Source: Lacunisphaera limnophila (GTDB taxonomy: Bacteria; Verrucomicrobiota; Verrucomicrobiia; Opitutales; Opitutaceae). From it: DNA of 64,000 nucleotides. Under the pieces are notes generated by a model, which worked only from the letters and a program-made list of their open reading frames with translations, did no database searches and had not been told where the DNA came from. Positions 51,715 to 60,858 of the stretch are shown here, piece after piece (position 1 is the stretch's first letter; every line of letters begins with the position of its first letter). Made by a program: the position numbers and the translations under genes. The stretch covers positions 2,418,001 to 2,482,000 of the forward strand of contig NZ_CP016094.1 in the NCBI RefSeq assembly GCF_001746835.1, written 5' to 3'.

Positions 51715-52403
51715 GGATCCTGGCCTTGATTCCGGCGCGGGGGGGGTCGAAACGCCTGCCGGGAAAAAACCTGAAGCCCCTGGGCGGGAAGCCGATGATT
51801 GCCTGGTCGATTGACGCGGCCAAGGACATCGCCGAGGTCTGCGACATCTTAGTTTCCACCGATGATTCCGAAATTGCCGCGGTCAGCCGGCAGGCCGGCG
51901 CCATGGTGCCTTGGTTGCGGCCAGCGGAACTGGCAACGGACACGGCCACCTCGGTCGATGTGGCCCTGCACGCGCTGGACTGGTATGAGGCAAGTTGCGG
52001 GCCGGTGGGAGGATTGCTGCTGTTGCAGCCGACCTCGCCGTTCCGGACCGCGCGGACGATCCGCCAGGGCATCGAACTTTTCCGGCAGCGATCCGCGGAG
52101 CCGGTTTTGGCGGTGGCCAAGCCGCATCTGCACCCGCTCTGGGCGCTAAAAAGGGATGGTGATTATCTCCGGCGGTACTTGGCGGGTGACGGTCTGGAAA
52201 CCCGGTCGCAGGACCTGCCGGAAGCTTTCTTCCCGACCGGCAGTCTCTATCTCATCGCGCCGGCGGTGCTGCGTGCGACGCGATCCTTTGTTGGCGCGCG
52301 GGTGGTGCCCTTGCTGATCGAGGCCCCTCATGAGGCCCTGGATGTCGATACCGAATGGGACTTCAAGATCGCCCAAATGGTGGCCGAGGAACTGCCCAAA
52401 TGA
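51711..52403 (+). CDS. neuA: CMP-nonulosonic acid synthetase (NeuA/LegF family)
   Basis: This 230-aa protein activates a nonulosonic acid with CTP. The N-terminal nucleotide-binding motif IPARGGSKRLPGKN (8-21), LLLQPTSPFRT, and DVDTEWDF (a metal-binding DxD region) are all present. Its length equals that of stand-alone NeuA/LegF/PseF enzymes. It begins at ATG 51711 in the HisH stop codon and closes the nonulosonic acid/amidination block, so the amidinated sugar is probably the one activated. A KDO cytidylyltransferase (KdsB) is less likely because of the ARGGSKR(L)PGKN form and the neighbours. Confidence 0.93.
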   Translation: MRILALIPARGGSKRLPGKNLKPLGGKPMIAWSIDAAKDIAEVCDILVSTDDSEIAAVSRQAGAMVPWLRPAELATDTATSVDVALHALDWYEASCGPVGGLLLLQPTSPFRTARTIRQGIELFRQRSAEPVLAVAKPHLHPLWALKRDGDYLRRYLAGDGLETRSQDLPEAFFPTGSLYLIAPAVLRATRSFVGARVVPLLIEAPHEALDVDTEWDFKIAQMVAEELPK

Positions 52404-52520
52404 GGCAGGCGGTGCATGGTTTCCCCTGGGGCCACCCGCGGGGCTGGGCCTTGGCCCACCGCCCGATGGGACGGTTGGGAGGGCCCAAGCCCCATTAAGG
52501 TTGTGCAAAGGCTCCGGCAT
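52404..52520. other. Spacer with imperfect inverted repeat upstream of wzx
   Basis: GGGGCTGGGCC (52440-52450) and GGGCCCAAGCCCC (52481-52493) can pair with one bulge. A nested palindrome, TGGGCC-TT-GGCCCA, lies at 52445-52458. This may be an internal hairpin that lowers wzx expression, or relic repeat DNA. An in-frame ATG at 52416 would make this stretch coding, but its translation does not look like a Wzx N-terminus. Confidence 0.4.
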
Positions 52521-53804
52521 ATGATCGCGGGCAGCGGCTTGCTGAAACTGCTCAGCAGTGCGGGCCTTTATGGTATCGCCAACCTGGTGGGCGCACTCAC
52601 CCCCCTGATCGTGCTGCCCGTGCTCAGCCGTTCGCTGTCGGCCGGCGACCTGGGCCGCTTTGCGCTGTACCAGTCCGCGTTGGCCCTGGCCCTGCCGGGA
52701 ATTTCCATGGGGGTGCATGGCGCGGTGTCGCGCCAGTATCTCAATCGGGACACGATCGATTTCGCGCGTTATGTCAGCAGCCTGCTGGCCATTTCCCTCG
52801 CCGCCGGCACCGGCACGCTTGTGGTGCTCTGGATGATCGGGTTGTTCGCCCCGGGGGTGCTGGGCGGCAACGGGGTGGTTTTCCAGTATGCCGTGGTCTC
52901 CGCCATCGGCCTGTCGTTGCTGCAGGTGTTCCTGGCCATTGTGCAGATGAGGCAGAAGCATCTGCTTTACGCGGCGATCCAATGTTTGGTCACCGGCCTG
53001 TTGATCGCGGCGAGCATGGGTGCGGTGGCGGTCCGGCCCGACTGGCAATCCGTCCTGCGGGCGAACATGGCGGCCTACGGGGCCATCGGCCTGGTCGTGG
53101 CCGGCATCCTCTTCACCCAGAAGCTGGCGGCATGGCGGATTTCGAAAGAATACGCGGTGCACGCCTTGCGCTTCGGGGCGCCCCTCGTGCCGCATCTGCT
53201 GGCCGCGTCCGTCATCACCATGCTCGATCGCTTTTTCATCGCCCATTTCCACGGGGTTGAAGCGGTGGCGGCGTACGCCGTGGCCTATCAGGTGGCGGTG
53301 GCCTTGAATCTGGCTTGCTCTTCATTTGGCAATGCGTGGGCTCCGTGGCTGATGCACCAGCTACACGTCAGATCGGCCGGCACCGGTGCGAGGATCACCC
53401 GCTACCTGCTGGTCTATTTCGCGGGGGTCGTTGCCTTGGGCGGGGTGTTGTGGGCGGTCAGTCCGTGGATCATCGCCCTCGTGGGCGGGGATCGGTACAG
53501 CGCCGCGTATCACTGGATGCCGTGGCTCATCGCCGGCTTTGTCTTCAACGGGGTTTCCCGGGCCCTCGGCGTCATTCCCTTCTATCACGGACGCACGCTG
53601 GCCCTGGCGCTCGCGACGGTGGGTGGAGCCGGGACAAGCGTGGGCCTGAATGTGGTGCTGGTGCCCTCCCTGGGTGCGGCCGGCGCCGCGGTCGCCCAAT
53701 GCCTGGGTTTTCTCGTCACGGCGGTGCTGACGGCCCGCCTGGCCGTGAGCCTGGAAAGTTTGCCGTGGGTCGCGGTGATCAAGTCAACCTTCACCCGCCC
53801 CTAG
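52521..53804 (+). CDS. wzx: Wzx-type polysaccharide flippase (MATE/MOP superfamily)
   Basis: This 427-aa protein is predicted to have about 12 membrane helices, starting with GLLKLLSSAGLYGIANLVGA, which is the usual first helix of RfbX/Wzx proteins, followed by LPVLSRSLSAGDLG. It flips undecaprenyl-linked repeat units across the inner membrane. Possible starts are ATG 52416, GTG 52503 (TTAAGG just before it) and ATG 52521 (AAAGG nine bases upstream); the last fits family N-termini best and is used here. One base separates its stop from the wzy-like gene. Confidence 0.9.
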   Translation: MIAGSGLLKLLSSAGLYGIANLVGALTPLIVLPVLSRSLSAGDLGRFALYQSALALALPGISMGVHGAVSRQYLNRDTIDFARYVSSLLAISLAAGTGTLVVLWMIGLFAPGVLGGNGVVFQYAVVSAIGLSLLQVFLAIVQMRQKHLLYAAIQCLVTGLLIAASMGAVAVRPDWQSVLRANMAAYGAIGLVVAGILFTQKLAAWRISKEYAVHALRFGAPLVPHLLAASVITMLDRFFIAHFHGVEAVAAYAVAYQVAVALNLACSSFGNAWAPWLMHQLHVRSAGTGARITRYLLVYFAGVVALGGVLWAVSPWIIALVGGDRYSAAYHWMPWLIAGFVFNGVSRALGVIPFYHGRTLALALATVGGAGTSVGLNVVLVPSLGAAGAAVAQCLGFLVTAVLTARLAVSLESLPWVAVIKSTFTRP

Positions 53805-53805
53805 C

Positions 53806-54963
53806 ATGTACCGGTACCTGGCTGCACTCAGCGGAATCCTGCTCGCGCTGCCGTTTAGTTTCCCGGCCCCGCCGGCGTATCTGCTGGCGCTCCTGGTCTT
53901 TCTTTGCGCGGTCGCCCTGCAGCCTGACACCCGGATACATGCTCCCGTCATTGCGGTCGTTTTCGGGCTGATTGCGACCGCGCTCCTGTCGAATGTGGAG
54001 GCGGTCCTGGCCGGACGCGCGGATCCGGTTCGCGCGCTTTACACGTCGGGTTATTTCATCCTGTTTCTCTACGGCTATTACGCCCGCCGGGTCCAGGTGC
54101 TGCTGCGGTATTACGCCTACGCGGTAACTCTGATCTCGCTCGCCATTGTCGGAGCATTTGTTGCCTCCGAGGCCTATCGGTATGGGACGTTGCTGTTCGT
54201 GGTGCCCACGATGCGGCTTTGGGGGGCGGAATTTTTCCCGGACTGGCCCAACTTCTTTGCTCTGGAACTGCTCCTGGGGGTTTACCTCAACTGGTTTTGG
54301 CGCCGACAGGTGGGGAGTACGGCGGTTTGCGTGGTGGGCGCGGTTTTGACCACGTCGCGTTTTGTGTGGCTGGCCCTGGCAATCATGGCGCTCATCGAGT
54401 TGCTGCGCCGGCGGGCCGTGGTTTTCTATTTCCTTCCTTTCGTCATCGCGGCGTACGGGGTGGCGGTCGCCGCCCCCCACTATCTGCCCGCCGCGGTGCA
54501 GGAGCGCTTGCAGGTGGTTTCTGACCGTACGGAAATCGCCTCGTCGGTGTTCCGGCTCTTTGCCCAAGCTCCCCTGCTGGGCAACGGCAGCGTGTTGCTG
54601 GATGCTTCAGTGGGGCACATGGGTTTCGAGTCATTTCACAACAGCTATTTCGACGTGCTGGTGAGGCACGGCTTGGTTGGATTGTTCTTCCTGGTCCTGC
54701 TGCTCTGCCCGTGGCGCGTCCGGTGGCGACACCTTCGCCATGGGGCCTGCCTGCCGGTGTTGGGTTTGTTTGTGATCGGGGCGTGCTTCCAGAATTTCCT
54801 GAAACACCCCCACCTGTTCATGTTGCTGGCGCTCATCATCAGCCGGCCGGATGCCACGCTGCCCCGTCGGGTCGCCCGGAAAAAACCCAAGCCACGGCCG
54901 GAAGGCGAGCCCCTGCCCGCCGGTTACCCTGACCTGGCAACAAGCGGGCGTGGCCATGGGTGA
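53806..54963 (+). CDS. wzy: Wzy-type O-antigen polymerase
   Basis: This 385-aa protein has about ten hydrophobic segments and a large loop before the last helices with GNGSVLLD and HNSYFDVLVRHG, the pattern of Wzy/O-antigen ligase proteins. It probably joins repeat units on the periplasmic face. Wzy sequences diverge strongly, so the call rests on topology, the HNxxxxxxxxxG motif, length, and position one base after wzx. A WaaL ligase is the alternative, but the place in the cluster favours a polymerase. The last ~30 residues are charged and cytoplasmic (ARKKPKPRP) and overlap the next gene by eight bases. Confidence 0.87.
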   Translation: MYRYLAALSGILLALPFSFPAPPAYLLALLVFLCAVALQPDTRIHAPVIAVVFGLIATALLSNVEAVLAGRADPVRALYTSGYFILFLYGYYARRVQVLLRYYAYAVTLISLAIVGAFVASEAYRYGTLLFVVPTMRLWGAEFFPDWPNFFALELLLGVYLNWFWRRQVGSTAVCVVGAVLTTSRFVWLALAIMALIELLRRRAVVFYFLPFVIAAYGVAVAAPHYLPAAVQERLQVVSDRTEIASSVFRLFAQAPLLGNGSVLLDASVGHMGFESFHNSYFDVLVRHGLVGLFFLVLLLCPWRVRWRHLRHGACLPVLGLFVIGACFQNFLKHPHLFMLLALIISRPDATLPRRVARKKPKPRPEGEPLPAGYPDLATSGRGHG

Positions 54964-56401
54964 TCCCTCCAGTTTGGGGCACCTGGTTGCGCCGTCCGGA
55001 GCCCGGCGGTCGCTGGGGGGGCTCGTCATGGACCATTCGGCCGATCTGTTTCAAGGGGAGCTCCACAAGAAGGTTTGTGGTGTGATTGCCTCCGCCTGTG
55101 TGCCCGACCCCATGGAGCGGTGCATCTACGAGAACCTCCTGTTCTTGAAATCAACCGAGGCCCGGGGGGCGACTGCGGCGATCAGCCAACTGCTCGCCGG
55201 CGGCGGGGCAACGGAGAGGCTCGAGCTGACGGCGATTCTCCAGCCGGCCGTGCCTGCGGAATTGCACGCGGGCATCGGCTGGCTGCCCACCGTGCCGACC
55301 CGACTCGTCGATCCCGGCGTGGTCAGGACTTTCGCGGTGAAGGCACTGGTGCACTGGGTTTTCCGGTGCTTCCGGCGAAAGCTCAGGCCGGGAGCCATGC
55401 TGCGGGCCTGGGTGGAGGTGAGTTTGAAAATGTATGGCCAGGAAATGGATCGGTCGGCGCCGGATATTCGCGTCTACCCGTTTCCGATCAGTCTCATGCG
55501 GCAGGTGCGTTTTCTGGCCAGCCTCCGTGGGCGGCGACTAACCTGGTCCTTCGAGGGCGTGCCTTATCGGCTGGCTGACTTCATCCGGGCGCTGCGCGGC
55601 AGGCTCACGGACCGCGGCCTGGCGCAGGCGGAGGCCTTCGGCTACCTCGCGCACGCCGACGAACTGGTCCGCGCCGGCATCACGACACTCTATACCAGTG
55701 ATGAGTTTGAGGTGGGCGCGGTGGTCATGCATCAGCGACTGGGCGGGAGCGGGGTTCGCTCAGTGAACACCGCCCATGGCGTCGGCGGGTACTGTCCGCG
55801 CATTGCCTACACGGAATTCCGGGTAATCAGCCGGTCGCAGGCCGCCTTCTATCAAAGGGACAACCCGGCGATACGCTACACGCTCCGGGCCAATGCAAAT
55901 CGGGCCCTCGTTCGCTTGCCGCCGGTGCCGGCCGGCCAGACGGGCCGGTCGGTCGTCTATATCCATCAGAATTGGGAGGAGCTCGGCTTCACCTTTGAAG
56001 CCGGCATCCAGCAGCGCATCTGTTCCGCATTGACGGAGGTCGCAAAAATCCCGGGGATTCGAATCTCCCTGAAGGTGCACCCGAATTCATCCAAGAAAAC
56101 CTTGGCCGCCCTGCGGCGAGACTGGCCGGGGGCAATCCTGCGTGATTTTGCGGACCTGCCGGCGATCAAGCCGATTTTCATCATCATGAACTCGACCACT
56201 TACTTTGAGCTGGGTGAAGCGGGGCCCGTGTTGGCTTGCAAGGACCACACCCTTGCGCCGGAACTCTATTTCGGCGAAGGGCTCGACGCATTCACCCTTG
56301 ATGCACTGCGCTCCCGGATAGCCGAACTGATGGATGACGAGGCCTGGGCCGGCGCCCTTGCCCGGCAAAAATTGCAACGCGCCGCGGAGCTGTGCCTATG
56401 A
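54956..56401 (+). CDS. Probable GT-B-type transferase of unknown specificity
   Basis: This 481-aa soluble protein has no membrane helix. The C-terminal half has VVYIHQNWEELGF, ISLKVHPNSSKKTL and FIIMNSTTYFELGE, which recall the KxHP and downstream Ser/Thr-rich motifs of capsule GT-B enzymes (CDP-glycerol and sialic-acid/KDO-type transferases). The N-terminal half is not recognisable. Coupled to wzy (eight-base overlap) and to the acetyltransferase (ATGA), and close to neuA, it is a candidate for the transferase that uses the CMP-nonulosonic acid. The start ATG 54956 is chosen for this coupling; ATG 55028 is possible. Confidence 0.75.
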   Translation: MGDPSSLGHLVAPSGARRSLGGLVMDHSADLFQGELHKKVCGVIASACVPDPMERCIYENLLFLKSTEARGATAAISQLLAGGGATERLELTAILQPAVPAELHAGIGWLPTVPTRLVDPGVVRTFAVKALVHWVFRCFRRKLRPGAMLRAWVEVSLKMYGQEMDRSAPDIRVYPFPISLMRQVRFLASLRGRRLTWSFEGVPYRLADFIRALRGRLTDRGLAQAEAFGYLAHADELVRAGITTLYTSDEFEVGAVVMHQRLGGSGVRSVNTAHGVGGYCPRIAYTEFRVISRSQAAFYQRDNPAIRYTLRANANRALVRLPPVPAGQTGRSVVYIHQNWEELGFTFEAGIQQRICSALTEVAKIPGIRISLKVHPNSSKKTLAALRRDWPGAILRDFADLPAIKPIFIIMNSTTYFELGEAGPVLACKDHTLAPELYFGEGLDAFTLDALRSRIAELMDDEAWAGALARQKLQRAAELCL

Positions 56402-56964
56402 AAACCCTGCTCATCCGCCTCTACACTTGGTTTCAGCTGACCTTCTGCCACCGTTTTGCGGCCGTCGGCAAACAGCCCCGCATCGGGCCGCGCGTCTATG
56501 TGGCGCCGGACTCGGTCAGGCTGGGCGATTATTGCTTCGTGGGTCATGGCGGCTACCTGGCCGGGGCGATTGAAATCGGCCACTTCGTGATGCTGGCCGG
56601 ACAGGTCGCGATTGTTGGGGGCGATCACCGGATTGATCGACCCACCGTGCCGATGATTTTCTCCGGACGCGAGGCGCCCCGGCGCACCATCATCGAGGAT
56701 GATGTGTGGATCGGCCACGGGGCCACGGTGATGAGCGGGATCCGGATCGGGGAGGGATCTGTCATCGCCGCGGGCGCGGTGGTGACCAAGGATGTGGCCC
56801 CGTACTCGATCATGGCAGGGGTGCCGGCCCGGTTCATCCGGGCCCGTTTTGATCCGGCCGCGCAGACACAACATGCGGATCGTTTGCGCCAGTATCGGCT
56901 TGATGGGCTCCGCCCCGCTGCATGGCAGGGGGCGCCGACGCTGAAAAACCTACTGAAGGAGTAA
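56398..56964 (+). CDS. Hexapeptide-repeat acyltransferase (WbbJ-like O-acetyltransferase)
   Basis: This 188-aa left-handed beta-helix protein has repeating [LIV]GxxxxI/V hexapeptides from about 33 to 160, GGDHRID (with the likely catalytic His) and the closing IIEDDVWIGHGATV and AGVPARFIR segments. It resembles sugar O-acetyltransferases of the WbbJ/NodL/maltose acetyltransferase type. It is not the LegH/PglD type, which has an N-terminal Rossmann-like domain, so it probably does not replace LegH. It starts in the stop codon of the previous gene. Next comes an 87-bp spacer (56965-57051) in front of the fnl genes, where a new promoter could lie. Confidence 0.88.
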   Translation: MKTLLIRLYTWFQLTFCHRFAAVGKQPRIGPRVYVAPDSVRLGDYCFVGHGGYLAGAIEIGHFVMLAGQVAIVGGDHRIDRPTVPMIFSGREAPRRTIIEDDVWIGHGATVMSGIRIGEGSVIAAGAVVTKDVAPYSIMAGVPARFIRARFDPAAQTQHADRLRQYRLDGLRPAAWQGAPTLKNLLKE

Positions 56965-57051
56965 ATGCCGCCGCGGCAAAATCACGGTTCCGGCAACATA
57001 AAAGCTTGCGGCAACCACCGGCGCATCCAGTTCTAGGCACGGCGCTAACAT

Positions 57052-58080
57052 ATGTTTGAAAAACATGTACTCCTGATCACCGGCGGGACCGGATCCTTCG
57101 GCAATGCGGTTTTGCGCCGGTTCATCGAGACCAACGTGGCTGAAATCCGGGTGTTTTCCCGCGATGAGAAAAAACAGGACGACATGCGGCACCAGTACGG
57201 GTCGAAAAAGGTTAAGTTTTATATCGGTGATGTCCGCGAGCGAACGAGCCTGGACGATGCGATGGAAGGCGTGGACTACCTCTTTCACGCCGCTGCCCTG
57301 AAACAGGTGCCGTCGTGCGAGTTTTATCCGATGGAGGCCGTGCGCACCAACGTCAACGGGACCGACAACGTACTGCGTGCCGCGGTGGACCATGGGGTAA
57401 AAAAGGTCGTGGTCCTGAGCACCGACAAGGCCGCGTATCCGATCAACGCGATGGGCATCTCCAAGGCGATGATGGAAAAGGTGACCGCGGCCGCCTCCCG
57501 GGTGGCCAGCGCGCGGGGCGCCACCATCTGCCTGACCAGGTACGGCAACGTCATGGCCTCGCGCGGGTCCGTGATCCCGTTGTTTCTCGACCAGATTGCC
57601 CGGGGGCAACCGATGTCGATCACCGACCCGGAGATGACACGCTTCATGATGACCCTGGACGATGCCGTCGACCTGGTCATCCATGCGTTCACCCAGGCGC
57701 GTCCCGGCGATCTCTTCGTGCAGAAGGCGCCGGCGGCGACCATCGGCACGCTGGCGCAGGCGCTGAAGGAGCTGCTGGGCGCGACCAACCCCATCAGGGT
57801 GATCGGCACCCGGCATGGCGAGAAGCTGTACGAAACGCTGCTGACCCGGGAGGAACGCGCCAACGCGGAGGACCAAGGCGGTTATTTCCGCGTCGCCTCG
57901 GACAATCGGGATCTCAACTACAACCTCTATTTCTCGGAGGGCGACCGGCGGGTGCAGGCGCAGGAAGACTATCATTCGCACAACGCCGAACGTCTCGATG
58001 TCGCCGGCATGAAGGCCCTGCTGCTCAAGCTGCCCGAGGTGCGCGCGGCCATCGCGGCGCGCCAGGCCGGTGGCGCCTGA
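57052..58080 (+). CDS. fnlA: UDP-GlcNAc 4,6-dehydratase/5-epimerase, FnlA/CapE type
   Basis: This 342-aa SDR performs the first step of UDP-L-FucNAc synthesis. It has TGGTGSFG (10-17), FHAAALKQVPSCE (79-91), STDKAAYP (123-130) and the unusual catalytic segment NAMGISKAMMEK, in which the SDR tyrosine is replaced by Met134 ahead of Lys138. This MxxxK pattern is characteristic of CapE/FnlA/WbjB. The order fnlA-fnlB-fnlC that follows confirms the pathway. PseB also has this fold, but no other Pse-specific enzyme is present. Confidence 0.93.
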   Translation: MFEKHVLLITGGTGSFGNAVLRRFIETNVAEIRVFSRDEKKQDDMRHQYGSKKVKFYIGDVRERTSLDDAMEGVDYLFHAAALKQVPSCEFYPMEAVRTNVNGTDNVLRAAVDHGVKKVVVLSTDKAAYPINAMGISKAMMEKVTAAASRVASARGATICLTRYGNVMASRGSVIPLFLDQIARGQPMSITDPEMTRFMMTLDDAVDLVIHAFTQARPGDLFVQKAPAATIGTLAQALKELLGATNPIRVIGTRHGEKLYETLLTREERANAEDQGGYFRVASDNRDLNYNLYFSEGDRRVQAQEDYHSHNAERLDVAGMKALLLKLPEVRAAIAARQAGGA

Positions 58081-58096
58081 AGCGAAGGCATTCCGC

Positions 58097-59230
58097 GTGA
58101 AAACCGTCCTCGTCACCGGTGCGCAGGGATTCCTGGGCAAACATCTGGTTGAGGCCTTGCGGCGCAATCCCGACACGGAGGTGCTTGAGTTTCACCGGGG
58201 GATGGAGCTGGCCGCGCTGGCGGACGTGCTGCCGCGGGTCTCGGTCATCCATCATCTGGCGGGCGTGAACCGCCCGGCGGATCCGGGGGATTTCGCCACC
58301 GGCAACCACGGTCTGACGGCGGAGCTGTGTCGCCTGCTCACCAGCCTGAAGCACCGCCCGCTCATTGTTTACGCTTCCACCATCCAGGCCTTGCTGGACA
58401 ACCCCTATGGGCGCAGCAAGCGGCAGGCGGAGGTGGAACTGGAGCGCTGGGCGGCCGACGAGGGCGGCCGGGCGGTTGTTTTTCGTCTGCCGAACGTCTT
58501 TGGCAAATGGTGCCGGCCGAACTACAATTCCGCGGTGGCCACCTTCTGCCACAACATCGCGCGGGATCTGCCGATCACCATCAGCGACCGGGCCCGTGAG
58601 CTCGAACTGGTGTATGTGGACGACGTGGTGGCGGCTTTCCTCGGGGCCCAGAGCCAGGCCATCGCACCCGGGCAGCATGCCGCCGGCTCGGTCCCGCGCA
58701 CTTTCCGGGTCACCCTCGGCCGCATCGCGGATGCGCTGCAGGCCTTCCGCGCCATGCGCAGCACGCTGGTGGTACCCCGCATGGATGACGAATTTGACCG
58801 CCGCCTGTACGCGACCTATCTCAGTTACTTGGAGCAGGACGATTTTGCCTACGGCTTGCTGCCGCGCAGCGATCAGCGCGGCACGCTGGCTGAATTCGTC
58901 AAACAAGGCGGATTCGGGCAGATATTCGTCTCCCGCACCTTGCCCGGGGTCACCCGCGGCAACCACTACCACCACACGAAAACCGAGAAGTTTCTCGTCC
59001 TGGAAGGGGACGCCATCGTGCGCTTCCGGTCGCTGCTGGGAGGCGGCGTGATCGAGTATCCGGTCCATGGCCGGGACCTGCGGGTGGTGGACATACCCCC
59101 GGGGTACACCCATTCGATCGAGAATGTCGGCCGGACCGAACTGATCACCCTTTTCTGGGCCAGCGAGGTGTTTGATCCGGCCGCGCCCGACACCATTGCC
59201 TGCAACGTCCTGACCCCCTCCTCCCCATGA
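58097..59230 (+). CDS. fnlB: CapF/FnlB bifunctional 4-reductase with C-terminal cupin epimerase
   Basis: This 377-aa two-domain enzyme of UDP-L-FucNAc synthesis has an SDR domain (1-250) with TGAQGFLG (7-14), YGRSK (104-108) and [17 protein letters not shown], and a cupin (about 265-375) with [16 protein letters not shown] (metal-binding histidines) and [13 protein letters not shown]. In CapF the cupin epimerises C3 and the SDR reduces C4. GTG 58097 is taken as the start because the nucleotide-binding strand begins there; an upstream GTG at 58070 would overlap fnlA. It overlaps fnlC by four bases. Confidence 0.93.
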   Translation: MKTVLVTGAQGFLGKHLVEALRRNPDTEVLEFHRGMELAALADVLPRVSVIHHLAGVNRPADPGDFATGNHGLTAELCRLLTSLKHRPLIVYASTIQALLDNPYGRSKRQAEVELERWAADEGGRAVVFRLPNVFGKWCRPNYNSAVATFCHNIARDLPITISDRARELELVYVDDVVAAFLGAQSQAIAPGQHAAGSVPRTFRVTLGRIADALQAFRAMRSTLVVPRMDDEFDRRLYATYLSYLEQDDFAYGLLPRSDQRGTLAEFVKQGGFGQIFVSRTLPGVTRGNHYHHTKTEKFLVLEGDAIVRFRSLLGGGVIEYPVHGRDLRVVDIPPGYTHSIENVGRTELITLFWASEVFDPAAPDTIACNVLTPSSP

Positions 59231-60354
59231 AAGTAATGACCGTCATCGGCACCCGCCCCGAAATCATCCGCCTGTCGCGCGTGATGGCGGCCTTGGACCG
59301 GTATTTCGACCATCAGGTCGTGCACACCGGCCAGAACTACGACTACGAGCTCAACCAGGTCTTTTTCGATGACATGGAAATCCGCAAGCCGGATCACTTC
59401 CTCGAGGCGGCGGGGGAGACCGCCGCCGTGACGATTGGCAACATCATTGCGCGCATGGACGGTCTGCTGGCGACCGCAAAGCCGGACGCGTTGCTCGTGC
59501 TGGGAGACACCAACAGCTGCCTCGCGGCCTATGCGGCAAAGCGCCGCAAGGTGCCCGTTTTCCACATGGAGGCCGGGAACCGCTGCTTCGACCAACGGGT
59601 GCCGGAAGAGATCAACCGTCGGGTGGTGGATCACATCTCGGACATCAATCTTTGCTACAGTGACATCGCCCGGGAATACCTGCTGCGGGAGGGCCTACCG
59701 CCGGACCGCGTGATCAAGACCGGCAGTCCGATGTGTGAGGTGCTGCACTTTTATCGCCCGAAGATTGAGGCTTCCTCCGTGCTAACACGTCTGAACCTGA
59801 GCGCGGGCGGGTACTATGTCGTCAGCGCCCACCGTGAGGAAAACGTGGACGTGCCGCGGCAGCTGGCCGCGCTCGCCGAAATCCTGAATGAACTGGCCGC
59901 CGCCGGTTCGCGCGTGATTGTCTCCGCCCATCCTCGCACCCGCAAGCGGCTCGACGAGGGCAAGGTGGTGCTGCACGAGCGGGTCGAGCTCTTGAAGCCG
60001 CTTGGGTTTACCGATTATGTGCAGCTGCAGCGCCATGCCATCGCGGTGCTCTCCGACAGCGGCACGATCAGCGAGGAGTCGTCGATCCTGAATTTTCCCG
60101 CCGTCAATATCCGCGAGGCTCACGAGCGGCCCGAGGCCATGGAAGAGGGCTCGGTCATGCTGACGGGGCTTTCGCCGGGGCGTGTGCGGGAGGCGCTGGT
60201 CATGCTCAAGGCCCAGCCACGGGGTGAGCCGCGCCTGCTGCGCCCGGTCGCCGACTACAGCATGCCGAATGTCTCGGAAAAGGTGGCGCGCATCATCCTG
60301 AGCTACACCGATTACGTGAACCGGAATGTCTGGAGAATCGACGCCAAACCATGA
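59227..60354 (+). CDS. fnlC: UDP-N-acetyl-sugar 2-epimerase, FnlC/CapG (WecB family)
   Basis: This 375-aa protein is the last enzyme of UDP-L-FucNAc synthesis, inverting C2. It has [12 protein letters not shown] (7-18), [48 protein letters not shown] and [12 protein letters not shown], all typical of WecB-family epimerases. The N-terminus GTRPE separates it from the NeuC-type protein at 46673 (GNRAEYG), so the two epimerases have different jobs. ATGA overlaps on both sides tie it to fnlB and to the cupin gene. Confidence 0.93.
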   Translation: MKVMTVIGTRPEIIRLSRVMAALDRYFDHQVVHTGQNYDYELNQVFFDDMEIRKPDHFLEAAGETAAVTIGNIIARMDGLLATAKPDALLVLGDTNSCLAAYAAKRRKVPVFHMEAGNRCFDQRVPEEINRRVVDHISDINLCYSDIAREYLLREGLPPDRVIKTGSPMCEVLHFYRPKIEASSVLTRLNLSAGGYYVVSAHREENVDVPRQLAALAEILNELAAAGSRVIVSAHPRTRKRLDEGKVVLHERVELLKPLGFTDYVQLQRHAIAVLSDSGTISEESSILNFPAVNIREAHERPEAMEEGSVMLTGLSPGRVREALVMLKAQPRGEPRLLRPVADYSMPNVSEKVARIILSYTDYVNRNVWRIDAKP

Positions 60355-60791
60355 ATCCGGGTGGCGTCCAGGTGATCCCCGGCGGCCTGCATCGCGACGC
60401 CAGGGGCGCAGTCCAGCATGTGAACGGGTTTTCGTTCAGCCAGGTGGACCGGTTTTATTGCATCGCGCCGGCGGTTTGCGGCGAGATCCGGGGTTGGGTC
60501 GGACACCAGCGGGATTGGAAATGGTTCTTTGTGGCGCGGGGTCGTTTCGACCTCGGCTACGTCAAGCCGCGCGTATGGCACGAGCCGGCGGAGGAGGACC
60601 GTCCCGTGGTTCTGGCGCTGGCGGATAACATGCCCCAGGTCGTGGCGGTGCCGCCGGGGCACTACACGGCCAGCCGGGCCTTGGAACCAGGTTCGGTTCT
60701 GCTGGTATTTTCCTCCGGCCGCATCGAAACGGCGTCCGAGGATGACCACCGCCAACCGCCCGGGGCTTGGCCATTGGCGTCCGGTTCGTGA
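60351..60791 (+). CDS. RmlC-like cupin, probable sugar epimerase/isomerase
   Basis: This 146-aa single cupin domain has [39 protein letters not shown] and a C-terminal LVFSSG then DDHRQPP. This pattern is shared by small dTDP-4-dehydrorhamnose 3,5-epimerase-like proteins found beside fnlC-like and WecA-like genes. FnlB already carries an epimerase cupin, so this one may act on another sugar or tune the pathway; it holds the place that wbuC-type cupins have in fnl clusters of E. coli. Substrate unknown. A 67-bp spacer follows, containing the small palindrome TGCAT-G-ATGCA (60803-60813). Confidence 0.82.
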   Translation: MNPGGVQVIPGGLHRDARGAVQHVNGFSFSQVDRFYCIAPAVCGEIRGWVGHQRDWKWFFVARGRFDLGYVKPRVWHEPAEEDRPVVLALADNMPQVVAVPPGHYTASRALEPGSVLLVFSSGRIETASEDDHRQPPGAWPLASGS

Positions 60792-60858
60792 CAAAAAACA
60801 CGTGCATGATGCATTGTCACCGCGTTGAATCGGCTCTCTCCCCTCTGGGAATGGAAAC

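Noticed and set aside
60803-60813. Small palindrome TGCAT-G-ATGCA before the WbuB-like gene
   Set aside because: A stem of five bases is too short to support an operator or terminator claim.
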